From assembly GCF_000296385.1 (NCBI RefSeq), contig NZ_JH815185.1, positions 367,779 to 431,778 on the forward strand: 64,000 nucleotides of DNA, given 5' to 3'. Under the pieces are notes generated by a model. That model searched no databases and had not been told where the DNA came from. It was given only the letters and a program-made list of their open reading frames with translations. How positions within the stretch are numbered: the first letter of the stretch is position 1; every line of letters starts with the position of its first letter. The position numbers were made by a program, and so were the translations under genes. Shown one piece after another: positions 1-8,418 of the stretch. This DNA comes from Lachnoanaerobaculum sp. OBRC5-5 (lineage in GTDB: Bacteria; Bacillota; Clostridia; Lachnospirales; Lachnospiraceae).

Positions 1-54
1 ATGCAAGATTTTTTTAAGAAAAAGTTAGAGCTTACTTACTGAATTTACTGATTA

Positions 55-68
55 TTAGTAAAAACTAA
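55..68. promoter_or_regulatory. MntR/DtxR-like operator box 1
   Basis: The sequence shows TTAG-N6-CTAA, a 14-bp inverted repeat upstream of the metal ATPase operon. A second box with the same TTAG-N6-CTAA outline lies at 201-214. DtxR-family operators commonly carry TTAG/CTAA-type half-sites, and a DtxR-family gene lies at 2820. That this box is its target is inference. Confidence 0.4.
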
Positions 69-133
69 CTAAAAAGTATTAAAAAAAATACAATATTCAC
101 GAGTAAAAGGCCTATTTTGGAGCAAATTTTCTA

Positions 134-162
134 TTTACAAGGATTTAAGTTTATGATATATT
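134..162 (+). promoter_or_regulatory. candidate promoter of the metal ATPase operon
   Basis: TTTACA at 134-139 and TATATT at 157-162 are separated by 17 bases. The operator-like box at 201-214 lies downstream, where a bound repressor could block transcription. Confidence 0.4.
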
Positions 163-200
163 ATTACCGTAATAAATTTTATAAAATATAATTGTTAAAA

Positions 201-214
201 TTAGTTGACGCTAA
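201..214. promoter_or_regulatory. MntR/DtxR-like operator box 2
   Basis: TTAG-N6-CTAA, the same outline as the box at 55-68, lies between the candidate promoter and the ribosome binding site of the gene at 230. Assignment to the DtxR-family regulator at 2820 is inference from half-site sequence and proximity. Confidence 0.4.
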
Positions 215-229
215 CTTAAGGAGGTTAAT

Positions 230-496
230 ATGTTTTTACTTAATGGTTTTGGATGGAAGAAGTTCGGTTTATTTGCAGCAGGTACACTTTTCGGTACAGC
301 AGGAATTAAGTTGCTTTCAAGCAAGGATGCTAAGAAAGCTTATGCACAGGGAACAGCGGCAGTACTTCGTATGAAGGAGTGTGTAATGGATACAGTTTCA
401 TGTGTACAGGAGAATGCAAGTGATATTTTAGCAGAAGCTAAGGATATCAACGAGGAGCGTGCAGCAAAGGAAGCTGAAGGAAACATCGAAGAGTAA
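230..496 (+). CDS. small membrane protein, DUF6110-like, partner of the P-type ATPase
   Basis: This 88-residue protein starts at ATG 230 behind a clean AAGGAGG. It has a short glycine-rich hydrophobic N-terminal segment (about residues 5-30) followed by a charged, alanine-rich helical tail ending in acidic residues. This layout matches small proteins annotated DUF6110 that sit beside P1B ATPases. It also resembles in outline the mycobacterial PacL/DUF1490 proteins, which sit upstream of CtpC-type metal ATPases and act as membrane scaffolds or chaperones. The gene lies 86 bp upstream of the ATPase, probably in the same transcript. A role as ATPase accessory subunit is inference from position and architecture. 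Confidence 0.6.
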   Translation: MFLLNGFGWKKFGLFAAGTLFGTAGIKLLSSKDAKKAYAQGTAAVLRMKECVMDTVSCVQENASDILAEAKDINEERAAKEAEGNIEE

Positions 497-529
497 TTTC
501 TCTTATCAGTAATATATAGTTTTTAGTAT

Positions 530-552
530 AAGGAAGAGTCTGACTCTTCCTT
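530..552. promoter_or_regulatory. perfect 11-bp-arm hairpin between DUF6110-like gene and ATPase
   Basis: Arms AAGGAAGAGTC and GACTCTTCCTT are separated by a single base. No T-run follows, so this is a poor terminator. It could be an mRNA stability or processing element that sets different expression of the two genes, or an operator. Confidence 0.4.
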
Positions 553-582
553 AAGTTATAAAAAGATGTAGAGGGATAAAAA

Positions 583-2667
583 GTGAATTGTAAAATTTTA
601 CACGAGTCAAAAAGAAGAATGCGTGTGCGCATGGCTCAAAAAAGAATGTCGGTAAAAGAAGCTGATATGCTTCAATATTATTTGGAAGGCTTTGAATTTA
701 TCAGAAAAGCCGTTGTATATGAAAGAACCTGCGATGTCGCTATTTATTATAAGGAAAATAAAAGAGACGCAGTTATAAATAAACTTAAGAAATTTGATTA
801 TAATAATACAGCCTTGCTTGAGAGTATGCCAAGTACTTCAGGCAGACAGATAACAAGAGATTTTCAGGAGAAGATGGTGGGAATGCTCATGTTCACAGGC
901 GTGAGAAAAATGTTCTTCCCAAACATCATCAACAATATTTATACAATTGTTAAGGCTGTTCCATATATTTATAAAGGCCTTAAATGTTTGTTTAAGTTAA
1001 AATTTGAGGTTGATTTGCTTGATGCATTGTCTATAGGAATATCTATTGCACAGGGCAATTTCTCAACAGCCGGATCACTTATGCTTTTGCTTGGTGTAGG
1101 TAATGAGCTTGAAGATTGGACACATAAGAAGTCTGTAGACGATCTTGCAAGAAGTATGTCATTAAATGTAGATAAGGTATGGCTTGTAACAGATGACGGT
1201 GAAGTTTCCGTTCCTATTTCACAGATTCAATCAGGTGATACCATCAGAGTTCATACAGGAAATATAGTGCCTGTTGACGGAGAGATGGTAAGTGGAGAGG
1301 CTATGTTAAATCAGGCATCTCTTACAGGTGAATCCGTACCGGTAGAAAAGAGAGCCGGATCAAGAGTATATGCAGGAACTGTTGTAGAAGAGGGAGAATG
1401 TCTCTTAAAGGTGGCCGCAACTACAGGACAGAGCAGATACGATAAGATTGTATCAATGATTGAGGAGAGCGAAAAGCTTAAATCAAATACCGAAAATATG
1501 GCAAACAGACTTGCAGACAGACTTGTACCATATTCATTGCTTGCAACAGGACTTACATATCTGTTCACAAGAAATGTAACAAGAGCATTGTCTGTTCTTA
1601 TGGTGGATTTCTCATGTGCATTGAAGCTTTCTATGCCTCTTGCAGTACTTTCGGCAATGAGAGAGGCCGGAAATGACAAGATTACCGTAAAGGGCGGAAA
1701 GTTTATGGAGGCAATTGCCAATGCAGATACTATAGTATTTGATAAGACAGGTACACTTACATATGCATGCCCTAAGGTACAAAGAATTATCGGCATTGAC
1801 GGAGATGATGAGAATCAGCTCTTAAAGATTGCCGCATGCCTTGAGGAGCATTATCCTCACTCAATAGCAAATGCTGTAGTAAAAGAGGCTAAAGACAGAA
1901 AGATTCGTCATAAAGAGATGCATTCCGAGGTGCAGTATGTAGTTGCACACGGTATTGCAAGTAAAATAGAAGGTGACAAGGTTGTAATAGGAAGCTATCA
2001 TTTTGTAATTGAAGATGAGAAGGCACAGCTTAGTGAAGATGCAAAGAAGAAGCTTGCAGAGCTTGACCACAGATATTCGCATCTGTTTATGGCTATTGCA
2101 GGAAGACTTGCAGCCATTATTGAGATTGCAGATCCTCTAAGAGCCGAAGCAAAGGATGTTTTAAAGAAATTAAAGGCTCTTGGAATCAAAAAGACAGTTA
2201 TGATGACAGGAGATAATATCCATACGGCCGAAGCTATTGCAAAAGAGGTAGGAGTAGATAAATTCTACGCTGAAGTATTGCCTGAGGATAAGGCAAGCTA
2301 CGTGGAAAAAGAAAAGGCAAAGGGAAGAACCGTAATAATGATCGGTGACGGTATAAACGATTCACCTGCATTATCGGCTGCAGACTGCGGTATTGCCATA
2401 AGTGAAGGTGCCGCAATTGCCAGAGAGATAGCGGATGTATGTATATCTGCCGATGATTTAAACGATCTTGTAAGATTAAAAGAACTTTCAAATAAGCTTA
2501 CAAGAAGAGTTCGCTCAAACTTCAGATTTATTATGGGATTTAACGGTTCATTAATAGGTCTGGGCATTTTGGGAATACTTGCTCCGGGAACATCATCACT
2601 GCTTCACAATTTGTCAACTGTAGGTATATCACTTTCAAGTATGACAAATCTTTTGCCGGAGAATTAA
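583..2667 (+). CDS. heavy-metal P-type ATPase (CtpC-like P1B) with degenerate CPx motif
   Basis: This 694-residue metal-translocating ATPase starts at GTG 583 behind GAGGG. It has a TGES actuator motif near residue 248, the DKTGTLT phosphorylation motif with Asp about 387, a TGDN motif, and a GDGINDSP hinge near 588. The first 75 residues look like a metal-binding fold without a CxxC. The transmembrane metal site, normally CPC, reads F-S-C near residues 343-345, so only one cysteine is kept and the proline is lost. The N-terminal region and gene order recall mycobacterial CtpC with its small upstream partner. A DtxR-type regulator follows, which suggests Mn or Fe efflux, but the substrate cannot be read from sequence. 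Confidence 0.85.
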   Translation: MNCKILHESKRRMRVRMAQKRMSVKEADMLQYYLEGFEFIRKAVVYERTCDVAIYYKENKRDAVINKLKKFDYNNTALLESMPSTSGRQITRDFQEKMVGMLMFTGVRKMFFPNIINNIYTIVKAVPYIYKGLKCLFKLKFEVDLLDALSIGISIAQGNFSTAGSLMLLLGVGNELEDWTHKKSVDDLARSMSLNVDKVWLVTDDGEVSVPISQIQSGDTIRVHTGNIVPVDGEMVSGEAMLNQASLTGESVPVEKRAGSRVYAGTVVEEGECLLKVAATTGQSRYDKIVSMIEESEKLKSNTENMANRLADRLVPYSLLATGLTYLFTRNVTRALSVLMVDFSCALKLSMPLAVLSAMREAGNDKITVKGGKFMEAIANADTIVFDKTGTLTYACPKVQRIIGIDGDDENQLLKIAACLEEHYPHSIANAVVKEAKDRKIRHKEMHSEVQYVVAHGIASKIEGDKVVIGSYHFVIEDEKAQLSEDAKKKLAELDHRYSHLFMAIAGRLAAIIEIADPLRAEAKDVLKKLKALGIKKTVMMTGDNIHTAEAIAKEVGVDKFYAEVLPEDKASYVEKEKAKGRTVIMIGDGINDSPALSAADCGIAISEGAAIAREIADVCISADDLNDLVRLKELSNKLTRRVRSNFRFIMGFNGSLIGLGILGILAPGTSSLLHNLSTVGISLSSMTNLLPEN

Positions 2668-2688
2668 TAAAAACCAAATTTAATATAT

Positions 2689-2715
2689 TCGGACATCTTT
2701 TGATGTCCGATTTTT
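2689..2715 (+). terminator. rho-independent terminator after metal ATPase
   Basis: TCGGACATC pairs with GATGTCCGA around a 4-base loop, followed by five Ts. Confidence 0.8.
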
Positions 2716-2733
2716 ACAAAGATAACCAAAAGA

Positions 2734-2773
2734 GTCGCAAGCATTTGATAATTGCGACATCTTTAGGTATAAT
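2734..2773 (+). promoter_or_regulatory. promoter of the DtxR-family gene with flanking inverted repeat
   Basis: TTGATA at 2745-2750 and TATAAT at 2768-2773 are 17 bases apart. GTCGCAA (2734-2740) and TTGCGAC (2752-2758) form an inverted repeat that brackets the -35 element. This is a plausible operator, although it does not resemble the TTAG-N6-CTAA boxes. Confidence 0.5.
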
Positions 2774-2819
2774 ATCAGCATAAACAGTAAGCAGGAATTT
2801 ATTAAAGAAGGAGGTAATT

Positions 2820-3185
2820 ATGGTTATACAGGAAGCTGCCGAGATGTATCTGGAGACAATACTCAGTTTAAAGAAAAAGACGGGAGTTGTAAGGGCAGTT
2901 GACATTGCAAGAGAAATGGGATATTCAAAGCCGACTATAAGTGAGCAGATGAAAAAGTTCAGAGAAAACGGCTATGTTGAAGTTGACAATGAAGGACATA
3001 TCACATTGACTGAAAAGGGCTTGGAGATTGCTGAATCTACACTTGAAAGACATATCACATTAGGTGAAATTTTACAAAAGATGGGTGTAAGCAAGGAAAC
3101 AGCGATAGAAGATGCCTGCAGAATAGAACACTATATCAGTGAAGAGACATTTGAATGTTTTAAGGAATATTTTAAGAATAAATAG
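2820..3185 (+). CDS. DtxR/MntR-family metal-dependent transcriptional regulator
   Basis: This 121-residue protein starts at ATG 2820 behind AAGGAGG. Residues 1-65 form the winged helix typical of the family (MYLETI near the start, then the VRAVDIAREMGYSKPTISE recognition region). The rest, with E/H/C residues such as the ERHITLGEIL and RIEHYIS segments, forms the short metal-binding dimerisation domain. Length fits MntR-type members that lack the SH3-like domain. It is transcribed from its own promoter after the terminator at 2689-2715. Control of the adjacent metal ATPase is likely but inferred. Confidence 0.85.
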   Translation: MVIQEAAEMYLETILSLKKKTGVVRAVDIAREMGYSKPTISEQMKKFRENGYVEVDNEGHITLTEKGLEIAESTLERHITLGEILQKMGVSKETAIEDACRIEHYISEETFECFKEYFKNK

Positions 3186-3192
3186 TCTAAAG

Positions 3193-3230
3193 AAAAAGCC
3201 TATAGATCCGTGACGGATTTATGGGCTTTT
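3193..3230 (+). terminator. terminator after DtxR-family gene
   Basis: AAAAGCC pairs with GGCTTTT, and an inner GATCCG/CGGATT stem sits within it, ending in a T-run. Confidence 0.75.
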
Positions 3231-3341
3231 GTCAAAAAAATATCTAAATGTATTTTATCAGATACTTTATTGAAAAATATTTATTTACACTGTAAACTTA
3301 ACCCGATTTATATTAAGTTAGTTGGAAGTAAGAGGTAAAAT

Positions 3342-4559
3342 ATGGGATTACATATAGTAAATGAGGCCAATAAATGTCTGCAATGTAAAAAGCCGCTTTG
3401 CAGCAGTCATTGTCCTATAACAACATCAATACCGCAGGTTATATCACTTTTTAAAGAAGGAAAGATAATGGAGGCCGGAGAAATTCTCTTTGATAACAAT
3501 CCTTTATCTTTGGTTTGCTCAATAGTTTGTGACCATGAAGCTCAATGCCTCGGTAATTGTATAATGAACAGAAAAAATAATCCGGTAAGGTTTTGTGATA
3601 TAGAAAAGTTTATATCGGACTTTTATCTGGACAGAATGGAATTTGTAAAAAAGCCGAGAAAGAATGTGATGGTCGCAGTCATAGGCGGCGGTCCTGCAGG
3701 CATGACTGTAGCGATTAAGATGATAAAAGAAGGCTATGATGTAACTATTTTTGATGAAAAGAATACAATAGGCGGAGTGCTTCAGTACGGTATTCCTGAT
3801 TTCAGATTGCCGAAGTCTTTAATGCAAAGATACTATGACAAGATGGAAAAAATGGGAATAAAGATAAGAAACAATACCGCAGTAGGCGGAGCCTTGGAGA
3901 TAAAGGATCTTTTCAGAGACGGCTACAAGGCTGTATTTGTAGGTACTGGAGTGTGGAGAGCAAAGACTTTGGGTATTGCAGGTGAGAGTATGCCGAATGT
4001 ACATTTCAGTGTAGATTACTTGGCAAATCCTGACGGACATAAGCTTGGAGACAGCGTTGCGATAATCGGAATGGGAAATGCCGCAATGGATGTGGCAAGA
4101 ACGGCACTTAGAAGAGGTTCAAGAACGGTAAAGCTCTATGCCAGAAGCAAGAGAGTTGCAGCAAACTCCGTAGAGGTGGAGGCGGCCAAATATGAAGGAG
4201 CCGAGTTTATATTCGGTAAGGCTATTGAAGCCATTACATATGACGGTCCTGTATTTAAGACTGCAATATTTGATGAAGAAGATAATGTTATCGGCTATGA
4301 AAAAGAACTCGACTATGTAGATGCAGATTCTACAATCATATCTGTAAGTAACGGACCTAAGAATAAACTTGTTCTTACAACAGACGGACTTAGAGCATCG
4401 GATAAGGGGCTTTTGATAGTTGATGAAAACTGCATGACAACGGTTGAAGGTGTTTTTGCGGCAGGTGATGTGGTTCACGGCTCAAAAACAGTAGTTGATG
4501 CAGTCGCTCAGGCAAAGGTTGCTGTAGAAGGTATGCTCAATTATTTGGAAAATTTATAA
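3342..4559 (+). CDS. NAD(P)-dependent GltD-like flavoprotein oxidoreductase
   Basis: This 405-residue protein starts at ATG 3342 behind AGAGG. The N-terminal 90 residues carry a double [4Fe-4S]-type cysteine domain (CLQCKKPLCSSHCP, then the CSIVCDHEAQCLGNC region). A GGGPAG FAD-binding motif follows near residue 112, then a GMGNAAMD NADPH-site motif near 248, and a C-terminal GVFAAGD FAD motif. This is the architecture of the glutamate synthase small subunit, but at 405 residues it is shorter than typical GltD and no large subunit is nearby. It may act with other partners as an electron-transfer module, for example a sulfide-dehydrogenase or NfnB-like role. Substrate unknown. Confidence 0.8.
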   Translation: MGLHIVNEANKCLQCKKPLCSSHCPITTSIPQVISLFKEGKIMEAGEILFDNNPLSLVCSIVCDHEAQCLGNCIMNRKNNPVRFCDIEKFISDFYLDRMEFVKKPRKNVMVAVIGGGPAGMTVAIKMIKEGYDVTIFDEKNTIGGVLQYGIPDFRLPKSLMQRYYDKMEKMGIKIRNNTAVGGALEIKDLFRDGYKAVFVGTGVWRAKTLGIAGESMPNVHFSVDYLANPDGHKLGDSVAIIGMGNAAMDVARTALRRGSRTVKLYARSKRVAANSVEVEAAKYEGAEFIFGKAIEAITYDGPVFKTAIFDEEDNVIGYEKELDYVDADSTIISVSNGPKNKLVLTTDGLRASDKGLLIVDENCMTTVEGVFAAGDVVHGSKTVVDAVAQAKVAVEGMLNYLENL

Positions 4560-4577
4560 ATAAAATAAACTGAGACC

Positions 4578-4606
4578 TTGACAAAGGTAAAATCAAGTAA
4601 TATTAT
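4578..4606 (+). promoter_or_regulatory. thrS promoter
   Basis: TTGACA at 4578-4583 and TATTAT at 4601-4606 are separated by 17 bases, directly upstream of the T-box leader. Confidence 0.75.
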
Positions 4607-4612
4607 ATTGTG

Positions 4613-4828
4613 CATAAACGAAGAAGAGAAAAGTAGCATATGTGGAAATTACAGAGAGAGTTGGAGGCTGAGAGCAACTTATGGAAGTATATGTGAAGAC
4701 CGTCTCGGAGTGGCTTTAATACAGCACGTTGATTACGTTATAATCAAATGAGGGATATATTTATATATCTGAATTAAGGTGGAACCGCGTCAATCGCCCT
4801 TAAACGAAAGTTTAGGGGCGATTTTTTT
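4613..4828 (+). promoter_or_regulatory. T-box leader of thrS
   Basis: A stem-I-like region with AGAGAG precedes the conserved T-box core AAGGTGGAACCGCG at 4776-4789. A terminator hairpin follows (ATCGCCC...GGGGCGAT, about 4793-4820) with a T-run. The core TGGA would pair with the acceptor end of uncharged tRNA. A threonine codon ACC at 4699-4701 in a TGAAG-ACC context is my candidate specifier, consistent with the gene downstream. The leader would let uncharged tRNA-Thr antiterminate thrS. Confidence 0.9.
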
Positions 4829-4846
4829 ATTGGAAATGGAGGAAAT

Positions 4847-6802
4847 ATGAAGATAACATTAAAAGACGGCTCAGTAAAAGAATATGAGAGCAAAAAAAGT
4901 ATTATTGATATTGCCAAGGACATCAGTGAGGGTTTGGCAAGAAATGTTGTTGCCGGTGAAGTAAACGGTGTTATGCATGATTTAAGAGATGAAATTGATA
5001 GTGATTGTGAGCTCAATCTTATTACATTAAAGGATAGGGAGGCACTCTCCGTTATAAGACATTCAGCATCACATGTACTTGCTGAAGCTGTAAAAAGAGT
5101 TTTCCCGGATGCCAAGCTTGCTATCGGACCAAGCATTGCGGAAGGATTTTACTATGATTTTGACCATGAGCCTTTCTCAAGAGAAGATCTTGACAAGCTT
5201 GAGGCCGAAATGAAGAAGGTTATAAAAGAAGGTGCTCATATAGAGAAATTTGAGCTTCCAAGAGAAGAAGCCATCAAGTTTATGGAAGAAAGACAAGAGC
5301 CATATAAGGTAGAACTTATAAAAGATTTGCCTGAGGGTGAGAAGATATCTTTCTATAAGCAGGGAGATTTCACAGATCTTTGTGCAGGACCTCATCTTCA
5401 AAGAACAAAGGATATAAAGGCTTTTAAGCTTATATCATCATCAATGGCATATTGGAGAGGTGATTCAAACAAGGCAAAGCTTCAAAGAATATACGGTACA
5501 GCCTATAATTCAAAAGAGGAGCTTGAGGCACATTTAAAACATCTTGAAGATATTAAGCTTAGAGATCATAACAAGCTTGGAAGAGAAATGGAACTCTTTA
5601 CAACTGTAGATGTAGTGGGTCAGGGACTTCCTCTTATGTTACCGAAGGGTACAAAGATGATTCAGAAACTCCAAAGATGGATTGAGGATCTTGAGGATAA
5701 TGAGTGGGGCTATGTAAGAACAAAGACTCCCCTTATGGCAAAGTCGGATCTTTATAAGATTTCAGGACACTGGGATCACTATCAGGACGGTATGTTTATT
5801 TTGGGAGATCCTCAGCATGACGGAGAGATTCTTGCACTAAGACCAATGACATGTCCGTTCCAGTATTATGTATACAAGAATACTCAAAAGTCATACAGAG
5901 ATCTTCCATATCGTATGGGTGAGACTTCAACACTTTTCAGAAATGAAGATTCGGGAGAGATGCACGGACTTACAAGAGTAAGACAGTTTACTATTTCCGA
6001 AGGCCACAATGTAATAAGACCGGATCAGGCTGAAGAAGAGCTTCAAAGCTGTCTTAACCTTGCAATATATGTACTTGAAACACTGGGTCTCAGAGATGAT
6101 GTAACATTCAGACTTTCAAAGTGGGATAAGGATAATAAGGAAAAATACCTTGGAGATGAGGCATATTGGGAAGGTACACAGGCGGCACTTAGAAATATAC
6201 TGGTAGAAAAGGGACTTCCTTTTACAGAGGCTGACGGTGAGGCTGCATTCTACGGTCCTAAGATTGATATTCAGGCAAAGAATGTTTACGGCAAAGAGGA
6301 TACAATGATTACAATTCAGCTTGATGCCGCTATTGCGGAAAACTTCGACCTTTATTATATCGATCAAAACGGTGCAAAGGTAAGACCTTATATTGTACAC
6401 AGAACATCTCTTGGATGCTATGAGAGAACACTTGCATGGCTTATAGAAAAATATGCAGGAAAGTTCCCTACATGGTTATGCCCTGAGCAGGTAAGAATTC
6501 TTCCTATATCAGACAAGTATGCAGACTATGCAAACTCCGTTTTGAAAGAACTTAAGAAAAACGGTGTTGACGCTACTGTTGATACAAGAACTGAGAAGAT
6601 AGGATTTAAGATAAGAGATGCAAGACTTTCAAGACTTCCATATATGCTTGTAGTAGGAGAGAAGGAAGAAGCTGAAGGAAGCGTATCTGTAAGAAGCAGA
6701 TTTGCAGGAGATGAGGGAAGCAAAAAGCTTTCAGATTTCGTCGATATGATCTGCAAAGAGATAAGAACAAAGGAAATCAGAAAAGAAGAAGTAACTGAAT
6801 AA
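4847..6802 (+). CDS. thrS: threonyl-tRNA synthetase
   Basis: This 651-residue class II synthetase charges tRNA-Thr. An N-terminal TGS domain (about 1-62) is followed by the editing domain with the HSASHVLAEAV motif near residue 73. The catalytic core carries motif 2 and the zinc-site residues (RPMTCPFQ, MGETSTLFRNEDSG), and the C-terminal anticodon-binding domain begins near residue 545 (PEQVRILPISD). Full length for the family. The start is ATG 4847 behind GGAGG and the gene is monocistronic under the T-box leader. Confidence 0.97.
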   Translation: MKITLKDGSVKEYESKKSIIDIAKDISEGLARNVVAGEVNGVMHDLRDEIDSDCELNLITLKDREALSVIRHSASHVLAEAVKRVFPDAKLAIGPSIAEGFYYDFDHEPFSREDLDKLEAEMKKVIKEGAHIEKFELPREEAIKFMEERQEPYKVELIKDLPEGEKISFYKQGDFTDLCAGPHLQRTKDIKAFKLISSSMAYWRGDSNKAKLQRIYGTAYNSKEELEAHLKHLEDIKLRDHNKLGREMELFTTVDVVGQGLPLMLPKGTKMIQKLQRWIEDLEDNEWGYVRTKTPLMAKSDLYKISGHWDHYQDGMFILGDPQHDGEILALRPMTCPFQYYVYKNTQKSYRDLPYRMGETSTLFRNEDSGEMHGLTRVRQFTISEGHNVIRPDQAEEELQSCLNLAIYVLETLGLRDDVTFRLSKWDKDNKEKYLGDEAYWEGTQAALRNILVEKGLPFTEADGEAAFYGPKIDIQAKNVYGKEDTMITIQLDAAIAENFDLYYIDQNGAKVRPYIVHRTSLGCYERTLAWLIEKYAGKFPTWLCPEQVRILPISDKYADYANSVLKELKKNGVDATVDTRTEKIGFKIRDARLSRLPYMLVVGEKEEAEGSVSVRSRFAGDEGSKKLSDFVDMICKEIRTKEIRKEEVTE

Positions 6803-6817
6803 AATGTGAATTTAAAA

Positions 6818-6861
6818 GATGGCAAAGATCTTTAAAAAATCTTTGCCATCTCTTTATTTTT
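6818..6861. terminator. bidirectional terminator between thrS and RNHCP gene
   Basis: GATGGCAAAGAT pairs with ATCTTTGCCATC, with T-rich DNA on both strands. It serves two convergent genes. Confidence 0.85.
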
Positions 6862-7336
6862 GTTTATCAAGTGCATTTTCCAGTAAATGAAGCGGGAAAG
6901 GCGGTGAGGCCAAAGGCTTTACGGCAATCGACATCAAAAGTACAGGATTGTCGTCCGCGGCGCTTCTGTTTGTGTTAAGCTTACCGCATTTTTTACATCT
7001 GTGAACTATTGCCCATTCACCCTTATCTTTAACCCAGATGGAAATAGGCTCCATAATGCCTTTGCAATCACTTTTCCTATCCCCGGGTTCATTGTCCACA
7101 TGAATGGAAGACAGGCAGTAGGGGCAATGGTTTCTGTGATGTGTGCCTGCACCTTCAGGATTTATCATCTTTCCGCAATTGGCACAGGGGAAAGATTCAT
7201 TGCATGCTTCATATCTGTAGTCAGGTTCTATCTTTACGGCATTTTTCTTTTTGACTGTACCGGCTTTCTTCTGTGAGGAAGGGGCGCTGTTAAGGTTTTT
7301 TAGAGCCTCTTCCAAATCAAATTTATCTTGACTCAT
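6854..7336 (-). CDS. RNHCP domain zinc-ribbon protein
   Basis: This 160-residue protein has a low-complexity basic N-terminus (about 1-38). A cysteine-rich domain follows with CANCGK, the signature RNHCPYC near residue 78, a later DCKG and HRCKKCGK. This is the RNHCP family pattern of paired Cys knuckles that probably bind zinc. Function is not established; a nucleic-acid or ribosome-linked role has been guessed only from the fold. It is convergent with thrS. Confidence 0.8.
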   Translation of the reverse strand: MSQDKFDLEEALKNLNSAPSSQKKAGTVKKKNAVKIEPDYRYEACNESFPCANCGKMINPEGAGTHHRNHCPYCLSSIHVDNEPGDRKSDCKGIMEPISIWVKDKGEWAIVHRCKKCGKLNTNRSAADDNPVLLMSIAVKPLASPPFPLHLLENALDKQK

Positions 7337-7398
7337 ATTTTCTTCTCCATTGTCTATTTCTTACAATATACTTCATTTGGTTTAATCAAACAGGCACT

Positions 7399-7426
7399 TT
7401 GAATTGCCTAATGTGTCTGATATAAT
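7399..7426 (+). promoter_or_regulatory. candidate promoter of the CAP protein gene
   Basis: TTGAAT at 7399-7404 and TATAAT at 7421-7426 are 16 bases apart. A leader of about 125 nt follows before the gene at 7558. Confidence 0.5.
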
Positions 7427-7557
7427 TATATTGTATAAAAGTTATATAGATACTTGTTTTTGTATTATACCCAAGAAATTTACATATGTAAAATATATTT
7501 TTACAGTGTTGATTACTATATATTTTAATGGATTTCGGATGAGTTGTAGGAGAAAAA

Positions 7558-8364
7558 ATGAAGAAGAGATTAGTTGTTTTGGCGGCGGCTTTGTCAATGA
7601 GTATGGGACTTTCCATGTTCTCGTATGCAGGAAGTTGGCAGCATGATTCAAAGGGGACATGGTATTTGACGGATGATTACAAATATCCCGTATCGCAGTG
7701 GAAAAATATCGACGGAAACTGGTATTATTTCAATACAAAGGGATATACCTTGACAGGCTGGCAGTGGGTGGACGGTAAAGCTTATTTCTTTAATGACGGA
7801 AGAAACAGCGCCTTTCCGCAAAGTGCAATGCTAAGGAATACCAAATCACCTGACGGATATGATTTAAACGGAGAGGGTGCCTGGACACAGAACGGAATTG
7901 TAATGACAAAATCCGGACAGGCGGGACTTGATGTGGCAATGCATATCACAGGAGAGAACACAGGTGAAAGAGCGGAGCTTTTCATTAAGTTAAACGAGTA
8001 CAGAAAAAGCAAGGGATTGCCTGAGATGGTGATAAGTAGTGAACTTATGGCGGCGGCACAGCAAAGAGCAAAGGAGAGTGCGGTGTCATTTGAACATACC
8101 AGACCTGACGGACAGGCTTTTTATACCGTGAACAATATAACGAATAATTATATCGGAGTATCTGAGATATTGACAATGGACAATTCATCATCTACAGATA
8201 TAAAGATTACATCTTTTAAGAACTCTCCAAAGCATAATGAACTTATGCTTCAAAGTGAGGGATTTATAGAGAATGTTCCGGCATCCACAATATATGCTGG
8301 AGTCGGATATTATTACAGCAACGGATTTTATTATGTAGCAATGCTGTTCGGACATCAAAAATAA
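7558..8364 (+). CDS. secreted CAP/SCP-domain protein with choline-binding-type repeats
   Basis: This 268-residue protein starts at ATG 7558 behind a weak GTAGGAG. Residues 1-23 are a signal peptide. Residues 26-85 hold two or three aromatic cell-wall-binding repeats (GTWYLTDD, GNWYYFNTKG, GKAYFFNDG). The C-terminal 140 residues form a CAP domain (LNEYRKSKGLPEM, ELMAAAQQRAKE, FEHTRPDG, and a YAGVGYYYSNG end). It is expected to sit on the cell surface through wall carbohydrate binding. Bacterial CAP proteins have no single agreed function. Confidence 0.88.
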   Translation: MKKRLVVLAAALSMSMGLSMFSYAGSWQHDSKGTWYLTDDYKYPVSQWKNIDGNWYYFNTKGYTLTGWQWVDGKAYFFNDGRNSAFPQSAMLRNTKSPDGYDLNGEGAWTQNGIVMTKSGQAGLDVAMHITGENTGERAELFIKLNEYRKSKGLPEMVISSELMAAAQQRAKESAVSFEHTRPDGQAFYTVNNITNNYIGVSEILTMDNSSSTDIKITSFKNSPKHNELMLQSEGFIENVPASTIYAGVGYYYSNGFYYVAMLFGHQK

Positions 8365-8370
8365 AAATTT

Positions 8371-8418
8371 GCCGCCATCGGTATATACTTACAGTATTAT
8401 ATTGACGGCGGCTTTTTT
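8371..8418. terminator. bidirectional terminator between CAP gene and aroA
   Basis: GCCGCC at 8371-8376 pairs with GGCGGC at 8407-8412, followed by six Ts; A-rich DNA precedes the stem, so it can also work for the opposite strand. Confidence 0.75.

Noticed and set aside
1311-1796. Long antisense ORF of 161 codons inside the metal ATPase gene
   Set aside because: It is a shadow of the strongly supported ATPase frame and has no SD or recognisable domain.
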